From Acinetobacter sp. S54 (GTDB lineage: Bacteria; Pseudomonadota; Gammaproteobacteria; Pseudomonadales; Moraxellaceae), in the NCBI RefSeq assembly GCF_016624945.1, contig NZ_JACVUI010000017.1, positions 1 through 41,645 on the forward strand: 41,645 bases of DNA, given 5' to 3'. Under the pieces are notes generated by a model, which was not told the origin of the DNA, searched no databases, and saw only the letters and a program-made list of their open reading frames with translations. The stretch's first letter is position 1. Each line of letters opens with the position of its first letter. This document shows, piece by piece, positions 11,094-21,342 of the stretch. The translations under genes were made by a program, and so were the position numbers.

Positions 11094-11618
11094 ATGCATT
11101 TCGCTCAACGTATAGCAGCAGTTATCATCACTTTAGGCTTAAGTGCTAGTCTGGCTGGTTGTGGTTTTTATTTGAAAGGAACCAATCCGACTGCCGCACC
11201 ACTAGCTTATCAAAAGTTAAATTTGGTGTTGCCTAAAAAAACAGATGAACTCGAGAAACAGCTCAGTGTTTACTTGGCAGCGAGTGGCGTGCAATTGAGT
11301 AATGCCAATGATGCCTATACCCTGCGTGTACTTGAGTACACTCCACGCCGTCAGTTACTTAATGGGAAGTTGACCGAAGTTTTATTACGTTTGACTGTTA
11401 CCTTCCAGATTGAAGACCATCAAGGTAATCCGATTACCGCACCTCGCACACTAACTGCTGCACGCAGTTATCAATATGATCTGGCCACAGTGAATACCGA
11501 AAATCAGGAAGAGAGCTATCTAGACCATATTGTTATCGATGATATTGCTCAGCAGATTGCGCGCCAGATTGCTGCCAATCGGTTACCCAAAATTACGCCA
11601 CAGAGTACATCAAACTAG
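11094..11618 (+). CDS. lptE: LPS-assembly lipoprotein LptE
   Basis: LptE plugs the LptD barrel and helps place lipopolysaccharide (lipooligosaccharide in this genus) in the outer leaflet. The 174-residue precursor has a lipoprotein signal peptide with the lipobox LAGC (Cys23). It is followed by the CGFYLKG start seen in LptE/RlpB proteins and about 150 residues with the expected alternating beta pattern. GAGGT lies nine bases before the ATG. Its place between leuS and holA is the classic one and supports the call. Confidence 0.93.
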   Translation: MHFAQRIAAVIITLGLSASLAGCGFYLKGTNPTAAPLAYQKLNLVLPKKTDELEKQLSVYLAASGVQLSNANDAYTLRVLEYTPRRQLLNGKLTEVLLRLTVTFQIEDHQGNPITAPRTLTAARSYQYDLATVNTENQEESYLDHIVIDDIAQQIARQIAANRLPKITPQSTSN

Positions 11619-11638
11619 ATGTATCTCTTGATTGTTTT

Positions 11639-12628
11639 ATGAAACTGGATTATTTACAAGCATTAAAACGTGTCCAAGAGGCGCGTGGTGCATGGATTTT
11701 GCACGGGCAGGAACCATTACTCGAACAAAACTTACTTGATGCATTTCGTAAAAGCTGGCAACAACAGGAAATTGAACGCCAGCGTTATGACATCAGTAGT
11801 GTGAATGACTGGAAAACTGTTTTTAATGCGCTAAATAGTTTGTCCTTATTTTCACAGCAACTTGCTATCGAAGTCCATGGCAATATCAAACCCGATGCCA
11901 ATGGCTTAAAACAACTCAAGCATTATTTACAACATAATGAGTCCAATCTCCTGCTGATAGTCTTACCTAAACAGGATAGCTCAAGCTTGAAATCAGCTTT
12001 TTTTCAGACAGTGGAAGCCAATGGTGTCGTGGTTCCTTTAACTGCTACCTATCCTCAAGATCGTCAGCGTATTTTAGGAATTGAAGCAGAAAAGTTGGGA
12101 ATTCAACTGGATCCTGATGCATGGGCATGGCTCATGCAGCATCACGAACATAATCTATTAGCTGCAAAAAATAGTTTAATGCGGGTGAATGATACCTTTC
12201 CAGATCAAAACCTGATTCAGATTGATCAACTTTATGCCTGTTTACAAGATCAATCACGTTATACCACTTATGATTTAAGTGATGCCTTATTGGCAGGCAA
12301 TCTGGCACAATCCATCAAAATTTTTCAATATCTCGTTGCATCGGGTGAACCAAACAGTTTGATTTTATGGACACTCAGCAAAGAAATGCGGCTTTTAATG
12401 CAGTTATTTGAACAGCCACAAAACGCCTTACAATTGGGAATCTGGAAAACCAAAGTTTCCCTCTATCAACAGGCGCTACGCCGTTTAAATCCACAACAAT
12501 TTTTAAGTTGGCCGACACTACTCCTTCATATTGATGCTGCGATTAAGGGAATGTCGAAAGAAAATCCAGAACATTTGATTCAGCAAGGTATTGCGGAACT
12601 ATGTGGTAAAACGTTGTTTCCGCATTAA
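11639..12628 (+). CDS. holA: DNA polymerase III delta subunit
   Basis: HolA is the clamp-loader subunit that opens the beta sliding clamp. The 329-residue protein starts MKLDYLQALKRVQEARGAWILHGQEPLLEQ, with the segment where the P-loop-like fold of delta begins (no functional Walker A is expected). It continues through domains II and III to a helical C-terminus (LNPQQFLSWPTLLLHIDAAIKGM). It starts 20 bases after the lptE stop without a strong ribosome site, suggesting cotranscription from leuS. The length is close to E. coli HolA. Confidence 0.93.
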   Translation: MKLDYLQALKRVQEARGAWILHGQEPLLEQNLLDAFRKSWQQQEIERQRYDISSVNDWKTVFNALNSLSLFSQQLAIEVHGNIKPDANGLKQLKHYLQHNESNLLLIVLPKQDSSSLKSAFFQTVEANGVVVPLTATYPQDRQRILGIEAEKLGIQLDPDAWAWLMQHHEHNLLAAKNSLMRVNDTFPDQNLIQIDQLYACLQDQSRYTTYDLSDALLAGNLAQSIKIFQYLVASGEPNSLILWTLSKEMRLLMQLFEQPQNALQLGIWKTKVSLYQQALRRLNPQQFLSWPTLLLHIDAAIKGMSKENPEHLIQQGIAELCGKTLFPH

Positions 12629-12730
12629 AATCATTCTTTACTGTTGCATTAAATCAATAAAAATATTCACGTTTTATCCTTAATTAACTTCTATACTAGT
12701 GCCAAATTACGTCAAACTCCAGATATTGCT

Positions 12731-14071
12731 ATGCCAAAAATAAAAGCGTCTAAAATGATTATTGCAGTGGTATGTGTTGCCATTATTGCTGCACTCGCAT
12801 GGGTATTCCTTAAGCCGAAACAACAACAACCCCAATATATTACTGAAACTGTTTCACGCGGGGATTTGGAAAATACCGTACTGGCGACAGGTACACTAGA
12901 TGCAACTCGTTTGATTAGTGTCGGTGCACAGGTTTCAGGTCAGGTTAAAAAAATGTATGTGCAATTGGGAGATGAGGTGAAGCAAGGGCAATTAATTGCT
13001 CAAATCGACTCGACCACGCAAGAAAACAGCTTAAAAACGGCCGATGCCAATATTAAAAATCTGGAAGCGCAGCGTTTGCAACAAGAAGCTAACCTCAATG
13101 AAAAGCAATTGGAATTTCGTCGTCAGCAACAAATGTATGCTCAGGACGCCACCTCAAAAGCAGAATTAGAATCTGCAGAAGCGGCTTACAAAACTGCACA
13201 GGCTCAAATTAAGGCACTTGATGCTCAGATTGAATCTGGCAAAGTTACTCGTTCTACCGCACAAACCAATATTGGTTATACCCAGATTGTAGCACCTACC
13301 GATGGTACGGTCGTTGCTATCGTGACAGAAGAAGGTCAAACCGTAAACGCCAATCAGTCTGCGCCAACGATTGTCAAAATTGCAAAATTGCAAAATATGA
13401 CGATCAAAGCACAGGTGAGTGAAGCGGATATTATGAAAGTTGAAAAAGGTCAGCAAGTGTACTTCACCACACTGGGCGATGATAAAAAACGTTATGCGAC
13501 TTTACGTCAAATTGAACCAGCGCCAGATTCTATTGCCACTGAATCCAGTAGTTCATCTAGCTCTTCAAGTACCAGTAGTAGCAGTGCTATTTACTACAAT
13601 GCACTATTTGATGTACCGAATGAAGATGGTAAATTGCGTATTGATATGACGGCTCAAGTCTATATTGTATTAGATTCAGTGAATAATGCGTTATTGGTTC
13701 CATCTTCAGCATTATCTAGTCGCCCTGCAAGTGCACAAAATCGCACTCAAACTGCTGGTGCTTCTACACCTAGCGCAGAGCACAAACGTGATAAAGACAA
13801 AAATACACCACGCCTAGAACGTCTAAATCTTAGTGCAGCACAAAAACAAGCTGTAGAAGATGGCAAGGCCAGTTTAAGTGTAGTTCGGGTGTTACAGGCG
13901 GATGGTTCAGCACAGCCTAAACAGGTATTGATTGGAATCAATAACCGTGTCAATGCCCAAGTGATTGCAGGTTTAAAAGAAGGTGATCAGGTCATTATTG
14001 CCGATAGCTCTGATACGTCAGCTGCTTCTGCCAATAGTGGTAATCGTCGTCGTGGACCAATGGGAATGTAA
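12731..14071 (+). CDS. macA: MacA-type periplasmic adaptor of a tripartite exporter
   Basis: MacA bridges the inner-membrane ATPase MacB and an outer-membrane channel. The 446-residue protein has an N-terminal membrane anchor (about 8-27), a lipoyl half-motif ([32 protein letters not shown]), a long coiled-coil hairpin (about 97-180), the second lipoyl half and beta-barrel domains. Two insertions stand out: a serine run at about 271-287 just before the strand [12 protein letters not shown], and a charged segment near residues 335-380. The family exports macrolides, peptides or lipopeptides; the substrate here is not readable. It starts the macA-macB-outer membrane factor operon. A TATACT hexamer about 45 bases upstream may be its -10. 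Confidence 0.93.
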   Translation: MPKIKASKMIIAVVCVAIIAALAWVFLKPKQQQPQYITETVSRGDLENTVLATGTLDATRLISVGAQVSGQVKKMYVQLGDEVKQGQLIAQIDSTTQENSLKTADANIKNLEAQRLQQEANLNEKQLEFRRQQQMYAQDATSKAELESAEAAYKTAQAQIKALDAQIESGKVTRSTAQTNIGYTQIVAPTDGTVVAIVTEEGQTVNANQSAPTIVKIAKLQNMTIKAQVSEADIMKVEKGQQVYFTTLGDDKKRYATLRQIEPAPDSIATESSSSSSSSSTSSSSAIYYNALFDVPNEDGKLRIDMTAQVYIVLDSVNNALLVPSSALSSRPASAQNRTQTAGASTPSAEHKRDKDKNTPRLERLNLSAAQKQAVEDGKASLSVVRVLQADGSAQPKQVLIGINNRVNAQVIAGLKEGDQVIIADSSDTSAASANSGNRRRGPMGM

Positions 14072-14073
14072 GC

Positions 14074-16065
14074 ATGACTCAACAAGCTTTGCTTGAAGTC
14101 AGCAATCTGGTACGAGAGTTCCCTGCTGGCGATAGCACCGTTCAAATTTTAAAAGACATTAACCTGACGATTTATCAAGGCGAATTGGTTGCGATTGTCG
14201 GTCAATCAGGTTCAGGTAAATCAACCCTGATGAACATTCTGGGTTGTCTAGATCGCCCGACCAGTGGTAGCTATAAAGTCAGTGGTCAAGAAACTGGTAA
14301 ATTAGAACCTGATGAACTGGCGAAATTACGCCGTGAATATTTTGGCTTTATTTTCCAGCGTTACCACCTACTTGGTGATTTAACGGCTGAAGGCAATGTC
14401 GAAGTTCCTGCCGTTTATGCTGGAGTCAATCCAGCTGAACGGAAACAACGGGCAAGTGCTTTACTTACTGAACTGGGGTTAGGTAGTAAAACTCAGAACC
14501 GTCCCAGCCAGTTATCTGGTGGTCAGCAACAGCGGGTTTCTATCGCACGCGCGCTGATGAATGGTGGTGATGTAATTCTTGCCGACGAACCGACAGGCGC
14601 TCTTGATTCACATAGTGGGGTTGAGGTAATGCGCATTCTCAGGGAATTAAATGCTGCGGGTCATACAGTTATTATCGTCACCCATGATATGCAGGTTGCT
14701 AAAAATGCCACCCGGATTATTGAAATCAGCGATGGTCAAATTATTGCCGATCGTGTCAATACCCCAGAATATGAAAGCGAACTGAATACAGACCCTGATG
14801 CAGCACCGGCCCTAGCCAACAAACAATCAAAAGGCAAAAGTGTCTCGGCCTTGCGTTCTGCACTGGATCGTCTTTCTGAAGCATTCCAAATGGCTTTACT
14901 GTCCATGAATGCCCATCGTATGCGTACTTTTTTGACCATGTTGGGCATTATCATCGGGATTGCATCCGTGGTAACGGTGGTCGCTTTAGGAAATGGATCA
15001 CAAAAGCAAATTTTGGAAAATATTAGTAGTCTAGGAACCAATACGATCACTGTGTTTCAGGGAAGAGGCTTTGGTGATAACTCAAAAACTGCGAATTTTA
15101 AAACGCTCGTTCCCGCGGATGCAGATGCTCTAGCCACACAACCTTATGTCAGTGCCGTTACACCGATGGTCAGTACCTCAAAAACGATTCGTTATCAGGA
15201 AAATGAAGCGAACGCGACCATTAATGGTGTGGGCAATGATTACTTTGATGTTAAGGGCTTAACCTTTAAAGATGGACAAAGCTTTGATGGACGTAGTGTC
15301 CGTGATCGCACACAGGATGTCGTGATTGACACGAATACCCAAAAACAATTTTTTTCCGATGGGACCAATCCTATTGGTCAAGTTGTGTTGTTGGGAAGTG
15401 TACCTGCACGTATTATCGGGATTGTAGAACCTCAAACCAGCGCAATGGGGTCAGATGACACCCTTAATGTCTATATGCCTTATACCACGGTCATGAGTCG
15501 TATGCTTGGTCAGACCAATGTGCGTAATATTATTGTCCGGATCAATGATCAATATTCCACCAGTGCTGCGGAAAATGCCATTGTGAATTTATTGACCTTA
15601 AGACACGGTCAGCAAGATATTTTCACCATGAACAGTGACAGCATCCGCCAGACGATCGAAAAAACCACCAGCACCATGACGTTACTGGTATCCGCAATTG
15701 CCGTGATTTCATTGGTTGTAGGTGGCATTGGCGTCATGAATATTATGCTGGTTTCGGTGACTGAGCGTACTCAGGAAATTGGGGTACGCATGGCTGTTGG
15801 TGCGCGTCAAAGCGACATTCTACAACAGTTTTTAATAGAAGCCATTTTGGTCTGCTTAATTGGAGGCGTTTTAGGCGTCCTGCTGTCACTCGGTTTGGGA
15901 CAGTTAATTAATAAAGTCGCTGCGGGTAACTTTGCCGTTGCTTACTCCACTACCTCTATTGTTGCAGCCTTTGTATGCTCTACTTTAATTGGTGTGGTAT
16001 TTGGATTTTTACCTGCTAAAAATGCCGCAAAACTTGACCCTGTTGCAGCGCTGGCCAGAGAATAA
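14074..16065 (+). CDS. macB: MacB-type ABC exporter, fused ATPase and permease
   Basis: MacB powers the tripartite pump by ATP hydrolysis in the cytoplasm and transmits motion to the periplasm. The N-terminal ATPase (1-230) has Walker [10 protein letters not shown] at 43-51, signature LSGGQ at 147-151 and Walker B VILADE at 167-172. The first membrane segment is near residues 288-305, followed by a large periplasmic MacB core domain. Three C-terminal FtsX-type membrane segments follow (from about 535), ending DPVAALARE. At 663 residues it is a typical length. It starts two bases after the macA stop, so translation is likely coupled. Confidence 0.96.
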   Translation: MTQQALLEVSNLVREFPAGDSTVQILKDINLTIYQGELVAIVGQSGSGKSTLMNILGCLDRPTSGSYKVSGQETGKLEPDELAKLRREYFGFIFQRYHLLGDLTAEGNVEVPAVYAGVNPAERKQRASALLTELGLGSKTQNRPSQLSGGQQQRVSIARALMNGGDVILADEPTGALDSHSGVEVMRILRELNAAGHTVIIVTHDMQVAKNATRIIEISDGQIIADRVNTPEYESELNTDPDAAPALANKQSKGKSVSALRSALDRLSEAFQMALLSMNAHRMRTFLTMLGIIIGIASVVTVVALGNGSQKQILENISSLGTNTITVFQGRGFGDNSKTANFKTLVPADADALATQPYVSAVTPMVSTSKTIRYQENEANATINGVGNDYFDVKGLTFKDGQSFDGRSVRDRTQDVVIDTNTQKQFFSDGTNPIGQVVLLGSVPARIIGIVEPQTSAMGSDDTLNVYMPYTTVMSRMLGQTNVRNIIVRINDQYSTSAAENAIVNLLTLRHGQQDIFTMNSDSIRQTIEKTTSTMTLLVSAIAVISLVVGGIGVMNIMLVSVTERTQEIGVRMAVGARQSDILQQFLIEAILVCLIGGVLGVLLSLGLGQLINKVAAGNFAVAYSTTSIVAAFVCSTLIGVVFGFLPAKNAAKLDPVAALARE

Positions 16066-16076
16066 TAGGAAGCATT

Positions 16077-17480
16077 ATGCCATCATTTAAATTAACCGCT
16101 TTATGTGCTTTATTGATTGCGTCATCGACATTAGTGGGCTGTGCTGCTGTTGTTAAAACACCCTATCAGGCTCCGGCGATCCAAACGCCTCAGCAATTCC
16201 AATATGATCAAGCAAATAAAAATGCTGCATATGACAGCTATGCAGACCGTTGGTGGACATTATTTGGTGATCAACAACTTAATCAACTGATAGATCAGGT
16301 GATTGCAAAAAATACTGATCTTGCGGTTGCGGGCATCGCAATTCAACAGGCACGTTTAAAAGCTGGACTAGCAGCTGATCAACAAGGTCCTAGAGTAAGT
16401 TCAGGCGTTTCTGCGGGACATCAGATTGACCTTAACTCCGGTGATGACAACTCACAGGGACTCTCTTTAAGTGCAGGAGTCAGTTATGAACTCGATTTAT
16501 TTGGTAAACTGGCACGTCAAACCGAAGCATCTAAATGGGAAGCTCTAGCGACTGAGCAAGATTTACAGGCAACAGCTCAAACTCTGATTGGAACCACGGC
16601 GAAATTGTATTGGCAATTGGCTTATCTAAATGAGAGTCTTGCGACAGCTAAACAAAGTTTAGCAACCTCTGAGAAATTGTACAGTTTGGTAAATAGCCAA
16701 TATAAAGCAGGTGCCGTTTCAGGCTTGGACCTGACTCAAGCGGAGCAATCAGTACAAAGTCAAAAAGCCAATTTAAGTCAAATTCAGCAAAGTTTGGTGG
16801 AAACGCGTACTGCCATTGCCGTGTTGTTACATATTCCTCTACAGCAATTAAATTTACAAGAACCCCAACGTCTGCCGCAAGTTAGCCTACCGCAAATTGC
16901 AGCGGGTTTGCCTGCTGATATTCTGTCACGCCGTCCTGACTTAAAAGCATCTGAACTTCGTTTACGTGAAAGTTTAGCCACCAAAGATGCCACTACTGCA
17001 AGCTACTATCCTTCTATTAACCTGACAGGAAATCTAGGTTCGAGTAGTACATCCTTGACTGAGCTGATTAAGAACCCTGCCCTGACTTTGGGTGCCAGTC
17101 TTAGCTTACCTTTTCTGCAATATAATGATATGAAAAAAAATATTGCAATCAGCCAGTTGGATTATGAAAAAGCAATTATTCAATATCGTCAGACTTTGTA
17201 TCAGGCATTTGCTGATGTGGAAAATGCACTTTCGGCACGTACAGAGTTAGATAAACAAGTGCAACTACAACAGCGTAATCTTGAACTTGCAGAAAAAGCC
17301 GAGCGTTTAACGGATGTCCGTTACCGTAATGGTGCAGTAGCCTTAAAAAATGTACTGGATCAACAAGAAACCACCCGTTCTGCACGATTAAGTTTGGTCA
17401 ATACTAAACAGAGTCAATACAATGCCTATCTCACATTGATGCAAGCATTAGGTGGTTCGCCTATACAGCAATTACCTTAA
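16077..17480 (+). CDS. Outer-membrane factor lipoprotein (NodT/OprM type)
   Basis: This 467-residue protein is the outer-membrane exit duct for the MacAB pump. The lipobox LVGC places the lipid-bearing cysteine at residue 22. Two homologous halves of the TolC/OprM fold follow, with the typical segment LPADILSRRPDLKASELRLRESLATKDATTASYYPSINLTG. AGGAAG stands six bases before the ATG, and only 11 bases separate it from macB. Having its own channel gene means the pump does not need a shared TolC. A terminator with a T-run follows. Confidence 0.93.
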   Translation: MPSFKLTALCALLIASSTLVGCAAVVKTPYQAPAIQTPQQFQYDQANKNAAYDSYADRWWTLFGDQQLNQLIDQVIAKNTDLAVAGIAIQQARLKAGLAADQQGPRVSSGVSAGHQIDLNSGDDNSQGLSLSAGVSYELDLFGKLARQTEASKWEALATEQDLQATAQTLIGTTAKLYWQLAYLNESLATAKQSLATSEKLYSLVNSQYKAGAVSGLDLTQAEQSVQSQKANLSQIQQSLVETRTAIAVLLHIPLQQLNLQEPQRLPQVSLPQIAAGLPADILSRRPDLKASELRLRESLATKDATTASYYPSINLTGNLGSSSTSLTELIKNPALTLGASLSLPFLQYNDMKKNIAISQLDYEKAIIQYRQTLYQAFADVENALSARTELDKQVQLQQRNLELAEKAERLTDVRYRNGAVALKNVLDQQETTRSARLSLVNTKQSQYNAYLTLMQALGGSPIQQLP

Positions 17481-17504
17481 CCTTGATAAATCACTCGATC
17501 TGCT

Positions 17505-17553
17505 GCACCCGAAAAACTGAATATTTTTATTCTAATTTGAAGGGTGCTTTTTT
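17505..17553 (+). terminator. Probable terminator of the mac operon
   Basis: GCACCC (17505-17510) pairs with GGGTGC (17542-17547) and is followed by six T. The intervening loop is long (31 bases), so the efficiency is unclear. Confidence 0.55.
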
Positions 17554-17630
17554 AGGGTTAAAAATAAACTCTGCTAAAGAGTACTGACCTGAAAAATATG
17601 ATTTTATTTAAAAATCCAGATCAAATAAAA

Positions 17631-17650
17631 AATGATGCCGAAGCATCATT
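17631..17650 (-). terminator. Terminator of fabI, probably bidirectional
   Basis: AATGATGC and GCATCATT form a perfect 8-bp stem. The loop is CGAA, which is TTCG on the minus strand, a very stable tetraloop. T-runs on both sides allow use from both strands between the convergent mac operon and fabI. Confidence 0.9.
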
Positions 17651-17673
17651 TTTTTTATTTTATGAATAATATT

Positions 17674-18477
17674 TTATTCATCATCCATCATTGATGCACT
17701 CATGCCCACTGTATTAAAGCCAGCATCAACATACATAATCTCACCTGTAATCCCTGAAGCCCAAGGTGAACATAGGAATAATGCCGCATTACCAACTTCT
17801 TCAATAGTGACATTGCGTTTCAATGGAGAAATCTTTTCATTAGCATCAAGCATTTTACGGAATGATTTAATTCCTGATGCCGCTAAAGTACGAATTGGGC
17901 CTGCTGAGATCGCATTTACACGAATGCCATCGACACCCAAACTTGAAGCTAAGTAACGCACACCCGCTTCCAGTGATGCTTTTGCCATACCCATAACATT
18001 GTAATTTGGCATAACACGTTCAGAACCTTGATAAGTCAAAGTCAATAAACAGCCCTGACGAACTTGTAATAAAGGTTTGGCTGCACGTGCCATTGCCACG
18101 AAGCTATAAGCACTAATGTCATGTGCAATACGGAAACCTTCGCGATCTGTCACATCAGTAAAATCACCATCCAATGTATGTGCGGGTGCAAAGCCAATTG
18201 AATGGACAACACCATCCAAACCATCCCAATGCTTTGCCAACTCTACAAAGGTATGTTCAATTTCAGCGTCTACACCAACATCACAAGGAAATACCAGTGA
18301 TGAACCAAATTGTGCTGCGAATTCATCAACACGTTTTTTTAATTTTTCATTGGGATAAGTAAACGCCAGTTCTGCACCTTCACGATGCAATGCTTGCGCA
18401 ATACCAAAAGCGATTGATAATTTACTTGCAATACCAGCAATCAAAAAACGTTTACCAGCTAATAGTCCTTGTGCCAT
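17674..18477 (-). CDS. fabI: Enoyl-[acyl-carrier-protein] reductase (NADH)
   Basis: FabI reduces the enoyl-ACP double bond in the last step of each fatty acid elongation round. The 267-residue protein has the divergent SDR cofactor motif [13 protein letters not shown]. Its active-site residues Tyr149, Tyr159 and Lys166 are arranged as in E. coli FabI (Tyr146, Tyr156, Lys163). The HSIGFAP loop, where triclosan-resistance changes occur in other species, is the wild-type form. AGGTGAG precedes the ATG. It is a single-gene unit with its own terminator. Two identical 9-base palindromic boxes in its upstream region may bind a regulator. Confidence 0.97.
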   Translation of the reverse strand: MAQGLLAGKRFLIAGIASKLSIAFGIAQALHREGAELAFTYPNEKLKKRVDEFAAQFGSSLVFPCDVGVDAEIEHTFVELAKHWDGLDGVVHSIGFAPAHTLDGDFTDVTDREGFRIAHDISAYSFVAMARAAKPLLQVRQGCLLTLTYQGSERVMPNYNVMGMAKASLEAGVRYLASSLGVDGIRVNAISAGPIRTLAASGIKSFRKMLDANEKISPLKRNVTIEEVGNAALFLCSPWASGITGEIMYVDAGFNTVGMSASMMDDE

Positions 18478-18504
18478 GGGTAACTCACCTGAAAAAATTT
18501 ATAT

Positions 18505-18546
18505 GCATAATGCCAAGCTTCTAGCCTTTGCGAAATTGCATAATGC
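18505..18546 (-). promoter_or_regulatory. Paired palindromic boxes upstream of fabI
   Basis: GCATAATGC occurs at 18505-18513 and again at 18538-18546. Each is an odd palindrome (GCAT-A-ATGC) and the centres are 33 bases apart, close to three helical turns. The pair lies 28-69 bases upstream of the fabI ATG, where promoter elements are expected. Confidence 0.4.
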
Positions 18547-18566
18547 GCCTTTTTTGCATGTTCATA

Positions 18567-18596
18567 AAAAAATCGCTCTATTTAGAACGATTTTTT
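18567..18596 (-). terminator. Terminator of the Bax inhibitor-1-like gene
   Basis: AAAAAATCG and CGATTTTTT form the stem, with a partly paired loop. The hairpin lies 26 bases after the stop codon on the minus strand. Confidence 0.8.
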
Positions 18597-18621
18597 ATAG
18601 ACTTAGACTCAAATGCCGATT

Positions 18622-19353
18622 TTAGTCATTCGACAAAATACCAATCAAACGCAAGAAAGAAATATACATCCAGACCAAAGTAGACAATAAAGCAATACCA
18701 CAGACCCATTCAAAAGATTTAGGGGCATGTTGTGCTGCTGCAGATTCGATCAAGTCGAAATCAAGAATCAGATTGAGTGACGCAATCACCGCTACAAATG
18801 CTGCAAACCCAATACCGAGCCAATTACTTTCAAAAATATAAGGAATAGCAGAAGAAAAAGCTAAACTCATGACCAATTGGACAACAAATACAATTGCAAT
18901 TGCAATGGTGGCAGACATGACAACGGCTTTGAATTTCTCAGTCGCACGGACAATCTGGAACTTATATAAGCCAAACATCACCAATGTGGTCACAAATGTT
19001 GCTAATAAAGCCTGTAACGGCGCACCTGGAAATTTCGCCTGAAACATAAACGAAATACCACCTAGAAATGCACCTTCAAATAAAGCATAAGGAACAGCCA
19101 ATACGGGTGCTTTTGAAGACTTAAAGGTCGCAACCAAAGCCAAAATCAAACCACCGATTGCCCCTACCCATGTGGCTGCAGAAGCAAGCGCAACATTCAT
19201 GGTCAGAGCACAATAAAAGAACAAGGCTAAACCTGTAATGGCAGCAATAATCGTTAAACCAATTGATTTTTGTACCGCTCCAGCAACCGTCATGGACTGA
19301 CTAAAGTCACTATAGGTTTCAACCCGAGTTAAAATTGGGTTATTACTTTGCAT
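18622..19353 (-). CDS. Bax inhibitor-1/YccA family membrane protein
   Basis: This 243-residue integral membrane protein has about seven hydrophobic segments from residue 29 on and a short cytoplasmic N-terminus. The conserved acidic segment NLILDFDLIE near residue 197 matches the paired aspartates of BI-1 proteins, which act as pH-sensitive calcium leak channels in structurally studied members. In bacteria the YccA branch is linked to the FtsH protease, but whether this protein does that cannot be told. It is a single-gene unit with its own terminator. Family call firm, function uncertain. Confidence 0.88.
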   Translation of the reverse strand: MQSNNPILTRVETYSDFSQSMTVAGAVQKSIGLTIIAAITGLALFFYCALTMNVALASAATWVGAIGGLILALVATFKSSKAPVLAVPYALFEGAFLGGISFMFQAKFPGAPLQALLATFVTTLVMFGLYKFQIVRATEKFKAVVMSATIAIAIVFVVQLVMSLAFSSAIPYIFESNWLGIGFAAFVAVIASLNLILDFDLIESAAAQHAPKSFEWVCGIALLSTLVWMYISFLRLIGILSND

Positions 19354-19467
19354 ACTTATCTCATTGTTTTAATAAAATTAATCATATAAACATTGTAAGG
19401 GCGTTTTATAAAAAACCAATGTCGCAAAAATTTGTTTTTGTAACAACGTTTAGTGAAAACTGTAAAA

Positions 19468-19487
19468 AGAGGTGATAAAACACCTCT
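19468..19487 (-). terminator. Terminator of orn
   Basis: AGAGGTG and CACCTCT form a 7-bp stem with a 6-base loop, followed by TTTTT on the minus strand. It lies 32 bases after the orn stop. Confidence 0.85.
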
Positions 19488-19518
19488 GATTACTTGGCTC
19501 AATTCTCTCGTAATTTTT

Positions 19519-20070
19519 TTAATTTTTAATGAAAAAGTATTCGCGATAGTATTTCAGCTCAGCAATTGAATCACGTATGTCATCCATCGCCAAATGTGAG
19601 GCATTTTTTTTCAAACCACTCATAATTTCTGGACGCCAGCGTTTAGCGAGTTCTTTAACACTTGATACATCCAAATTACGATAATGAAAAAACTGTTCCA
19701 TTTCAGGCATGAGACGATGCAAGAAACGACGATCCTGACAAATAGAGTTACCACACATCGGTGAACTTTTGGGGCTGACCCATTTTTTTAGAAACTCAAG
19801 CGTTTGTTGTTCCGCATCCTGAGCGGTTAGCTTGCTACGGCGTACACGTTCAATCAAGCCAGATTGTCCATGTTGGCGCGTGTTCCATTCATCCATAGCA
19901 TTTAAAATACGATCTGGCTGATGCACCGCTAAAACAGGGCCTTCTGCCAAGATATTTAAATGATCATCTGTAATAATTGTTGCAACTTCAATAATTTGGT
20001 CATTGTCTGTATCTAAACCCGTCATTTCAAGGTCGATCCAGATTAACCGTGTATCTAATGTGCTGCTCAT
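19519..20070 (-). CDS. orn: Oligoribonuclease
   Basis: Orn degrades 2- to 5-base RNA fragments to mononucleotides and, in other species, clears pGpG, the breakdown product of c-di-GMP. The 183-residue protein shows the DEDDh exonuclease set: [10 protein letters not shown] (Asp13, Glu15), the aspartate of [12 protein letters not shown], and [11 protein letters not shown] with its His and Asp. Length matches E. coli Orn (about 180). It is divergent from rsgA, the same arrangement as in E. coli. The pGpG role gives a functional link to the GGDEF-EAL protein at 1620-3689. Confidence 0.97.
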   Translation of the reverse strand: MSSTLDTRLIWIDLEMTGLDTDNDQIIEVATIITDDHLNILAEGPVLAVHQPDRILNAMDEWNTRQHGQSGLIERVRRSKLTAQDAEQQTLEFLKKWVSPKSSPMCGNSICQDRRFLHRLMPEMEQFFHYRNLDVSSVKELAKRWRPEIMSGLKKNASHLAMDDIRDSIAELKYYREYFFIKN

Positions 20071-20191
20071 GAATATGAAATCTTAAAAGCTTGAAAAACA
20101 TCAATAGTAGCAAATTTATTGCATCTTGGCTGTAATTCCATAGTCAGTTCATGCTATTTTTGCCACCTCAAACAGTGGGTTTTAGGAATGA

Positions 20192-21250
20192 ATGGCTCTA
20201 ATTCGTAAACGGCGCTTAACCGAGCAACAGCAACGCCGCATAGACAAACAACATAAAGCACGACAAGAAGAGGTTGATACGTCTAATGATCTGGAAGGCT
20301 TGGTCGTGCAGCACTATGGTCGTCAGCTTGAAGTACAGGCCTTATCTGTTCAGGAACCGCATTCTGAAAAACCAGTTGTTGCTGAAGGGGAACCCGAACC
20401 TTTTTGGAAACCGATAGACATCGGTAGCGTCTGGCGTTGTCATACTCGCACCAATCTTGAACTTTTGGTTACAGGTGATCGGGTGAAATGGCAAGCCGAT
20501 CCCAATACAGGTTTAGGCATTATTACGGCAATTCACCCACGTAAATCCTTACTGACTCGCCCAGATCGCTATCATAAGGTCAAGCCCGTGGCAGCGAATA
20601 TTAGCCTGATTGTAATTGTAATTGCCCCTTTACCCGAACCTGCCCCTAGTCTGATTGATCGCTATTTGGTTGCCTGTGCAGATGCCAATATTCCTGCACT
20701 TTTAGTGCTCAATAAATCTGATTTACTTAAAGACAATGATCCAATTTTAACGTTGCTAGATGAATATAAAACCTTGGGCTATGAAAGTCTGATTTGTCAG
20801 GCTAAAGGCGATTTATCTGCTTTACGCGAACGTCTTGATGGTGAAACAGTCGCTTTTGTAGGGCAATCTGGTGTCGGTAAAAGCTCATTAATTAATGCCA
20901 TCGTGCCAGATGCAGAGCAAAAGACCAATGTCATTTCAGAAAACTCGGCTTTGGGGCAACATACGACGACATCAACTCGTTTAATTCGCTTCGGTAAAAA
21001 TGGTGCATTGATCGACTCGCCAGGAATACGTGAATTTGGACTCTGGCATTTAAATGCCGACAAAATTCGTGAAGGTTTTCCAGAAATTGCGGCACATCTG
21101 GGTCATTGTCAATTCCGTAATTGCACTCATACTCATGAAAAACAATGTGCACTTAAAGCCGCGGTTGCAGCAGGTGAAATTTTACCGCGTCGTCTGGAAA
21201 GTTATTTACGTTTAAATGAGGAAATTCAGGATGCGCAACAAAAAAGTTAA
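20192..21250 (+). CDS. rsgA: Ribosome small-subunit-dependent GTPase A
   Basis: RsgA is a late assembly factor that checks the 30S decoding centre and leaves upon GTP hydrolysis. The 352-residue protein has a basic N-terminal extension rich in Gln, Lys and Arg (1-30) and an OB-fold domain (about 70-125). The GTPase domain is circularly permuted, with G4 (LNKSD) before G1 (GQSGVGKSSL) and G3 (DSPG). The C-terminal zinc motif reads CQFRNCTHTHEKQC. AGGA precedes the ATG. An ATG four bases upstream is in another frame and gives only a few codons. Confidence 0.96.
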   Translation: MALIRKRRLTEQQQRRIDKQHKARQEEVDTSNDLEGLVVQHYGRQLEVQALSVQEPHSEKPVVAEGEPEPFWKPIDIGSVWRCHTRTNLELLVTGDRVKWQADPNTGLGIITAIHPRKSLLTRPDRYHKVKPVAANISLIVIVIAPLPEPAPSLIDRYLVACADANIPALLVLNKSDLLKDNDPILTLLDEYKTLGYESLICQAKGDLSALRERLDGETVAFVGQSGVGKSSLINAIVPDAEQKTNVISENSALGQHTTTSTRLIRFGKNGALIDSPGIREFGLWHLNADKIREGFPEIAAHLGHCQFRNCTHTHEKQCALKAAVAAGEILPRRLESYLRLNEEIQDAQQKS

Positions 21251-21342
21251 TTTTCTCGCAAAATTACCCTTGAACTGGTGATTTTGATCACCATGTATAT
21301 GAGCTATACTCTACGTCAATTTTGAGCTTAATTAGGTGACTT

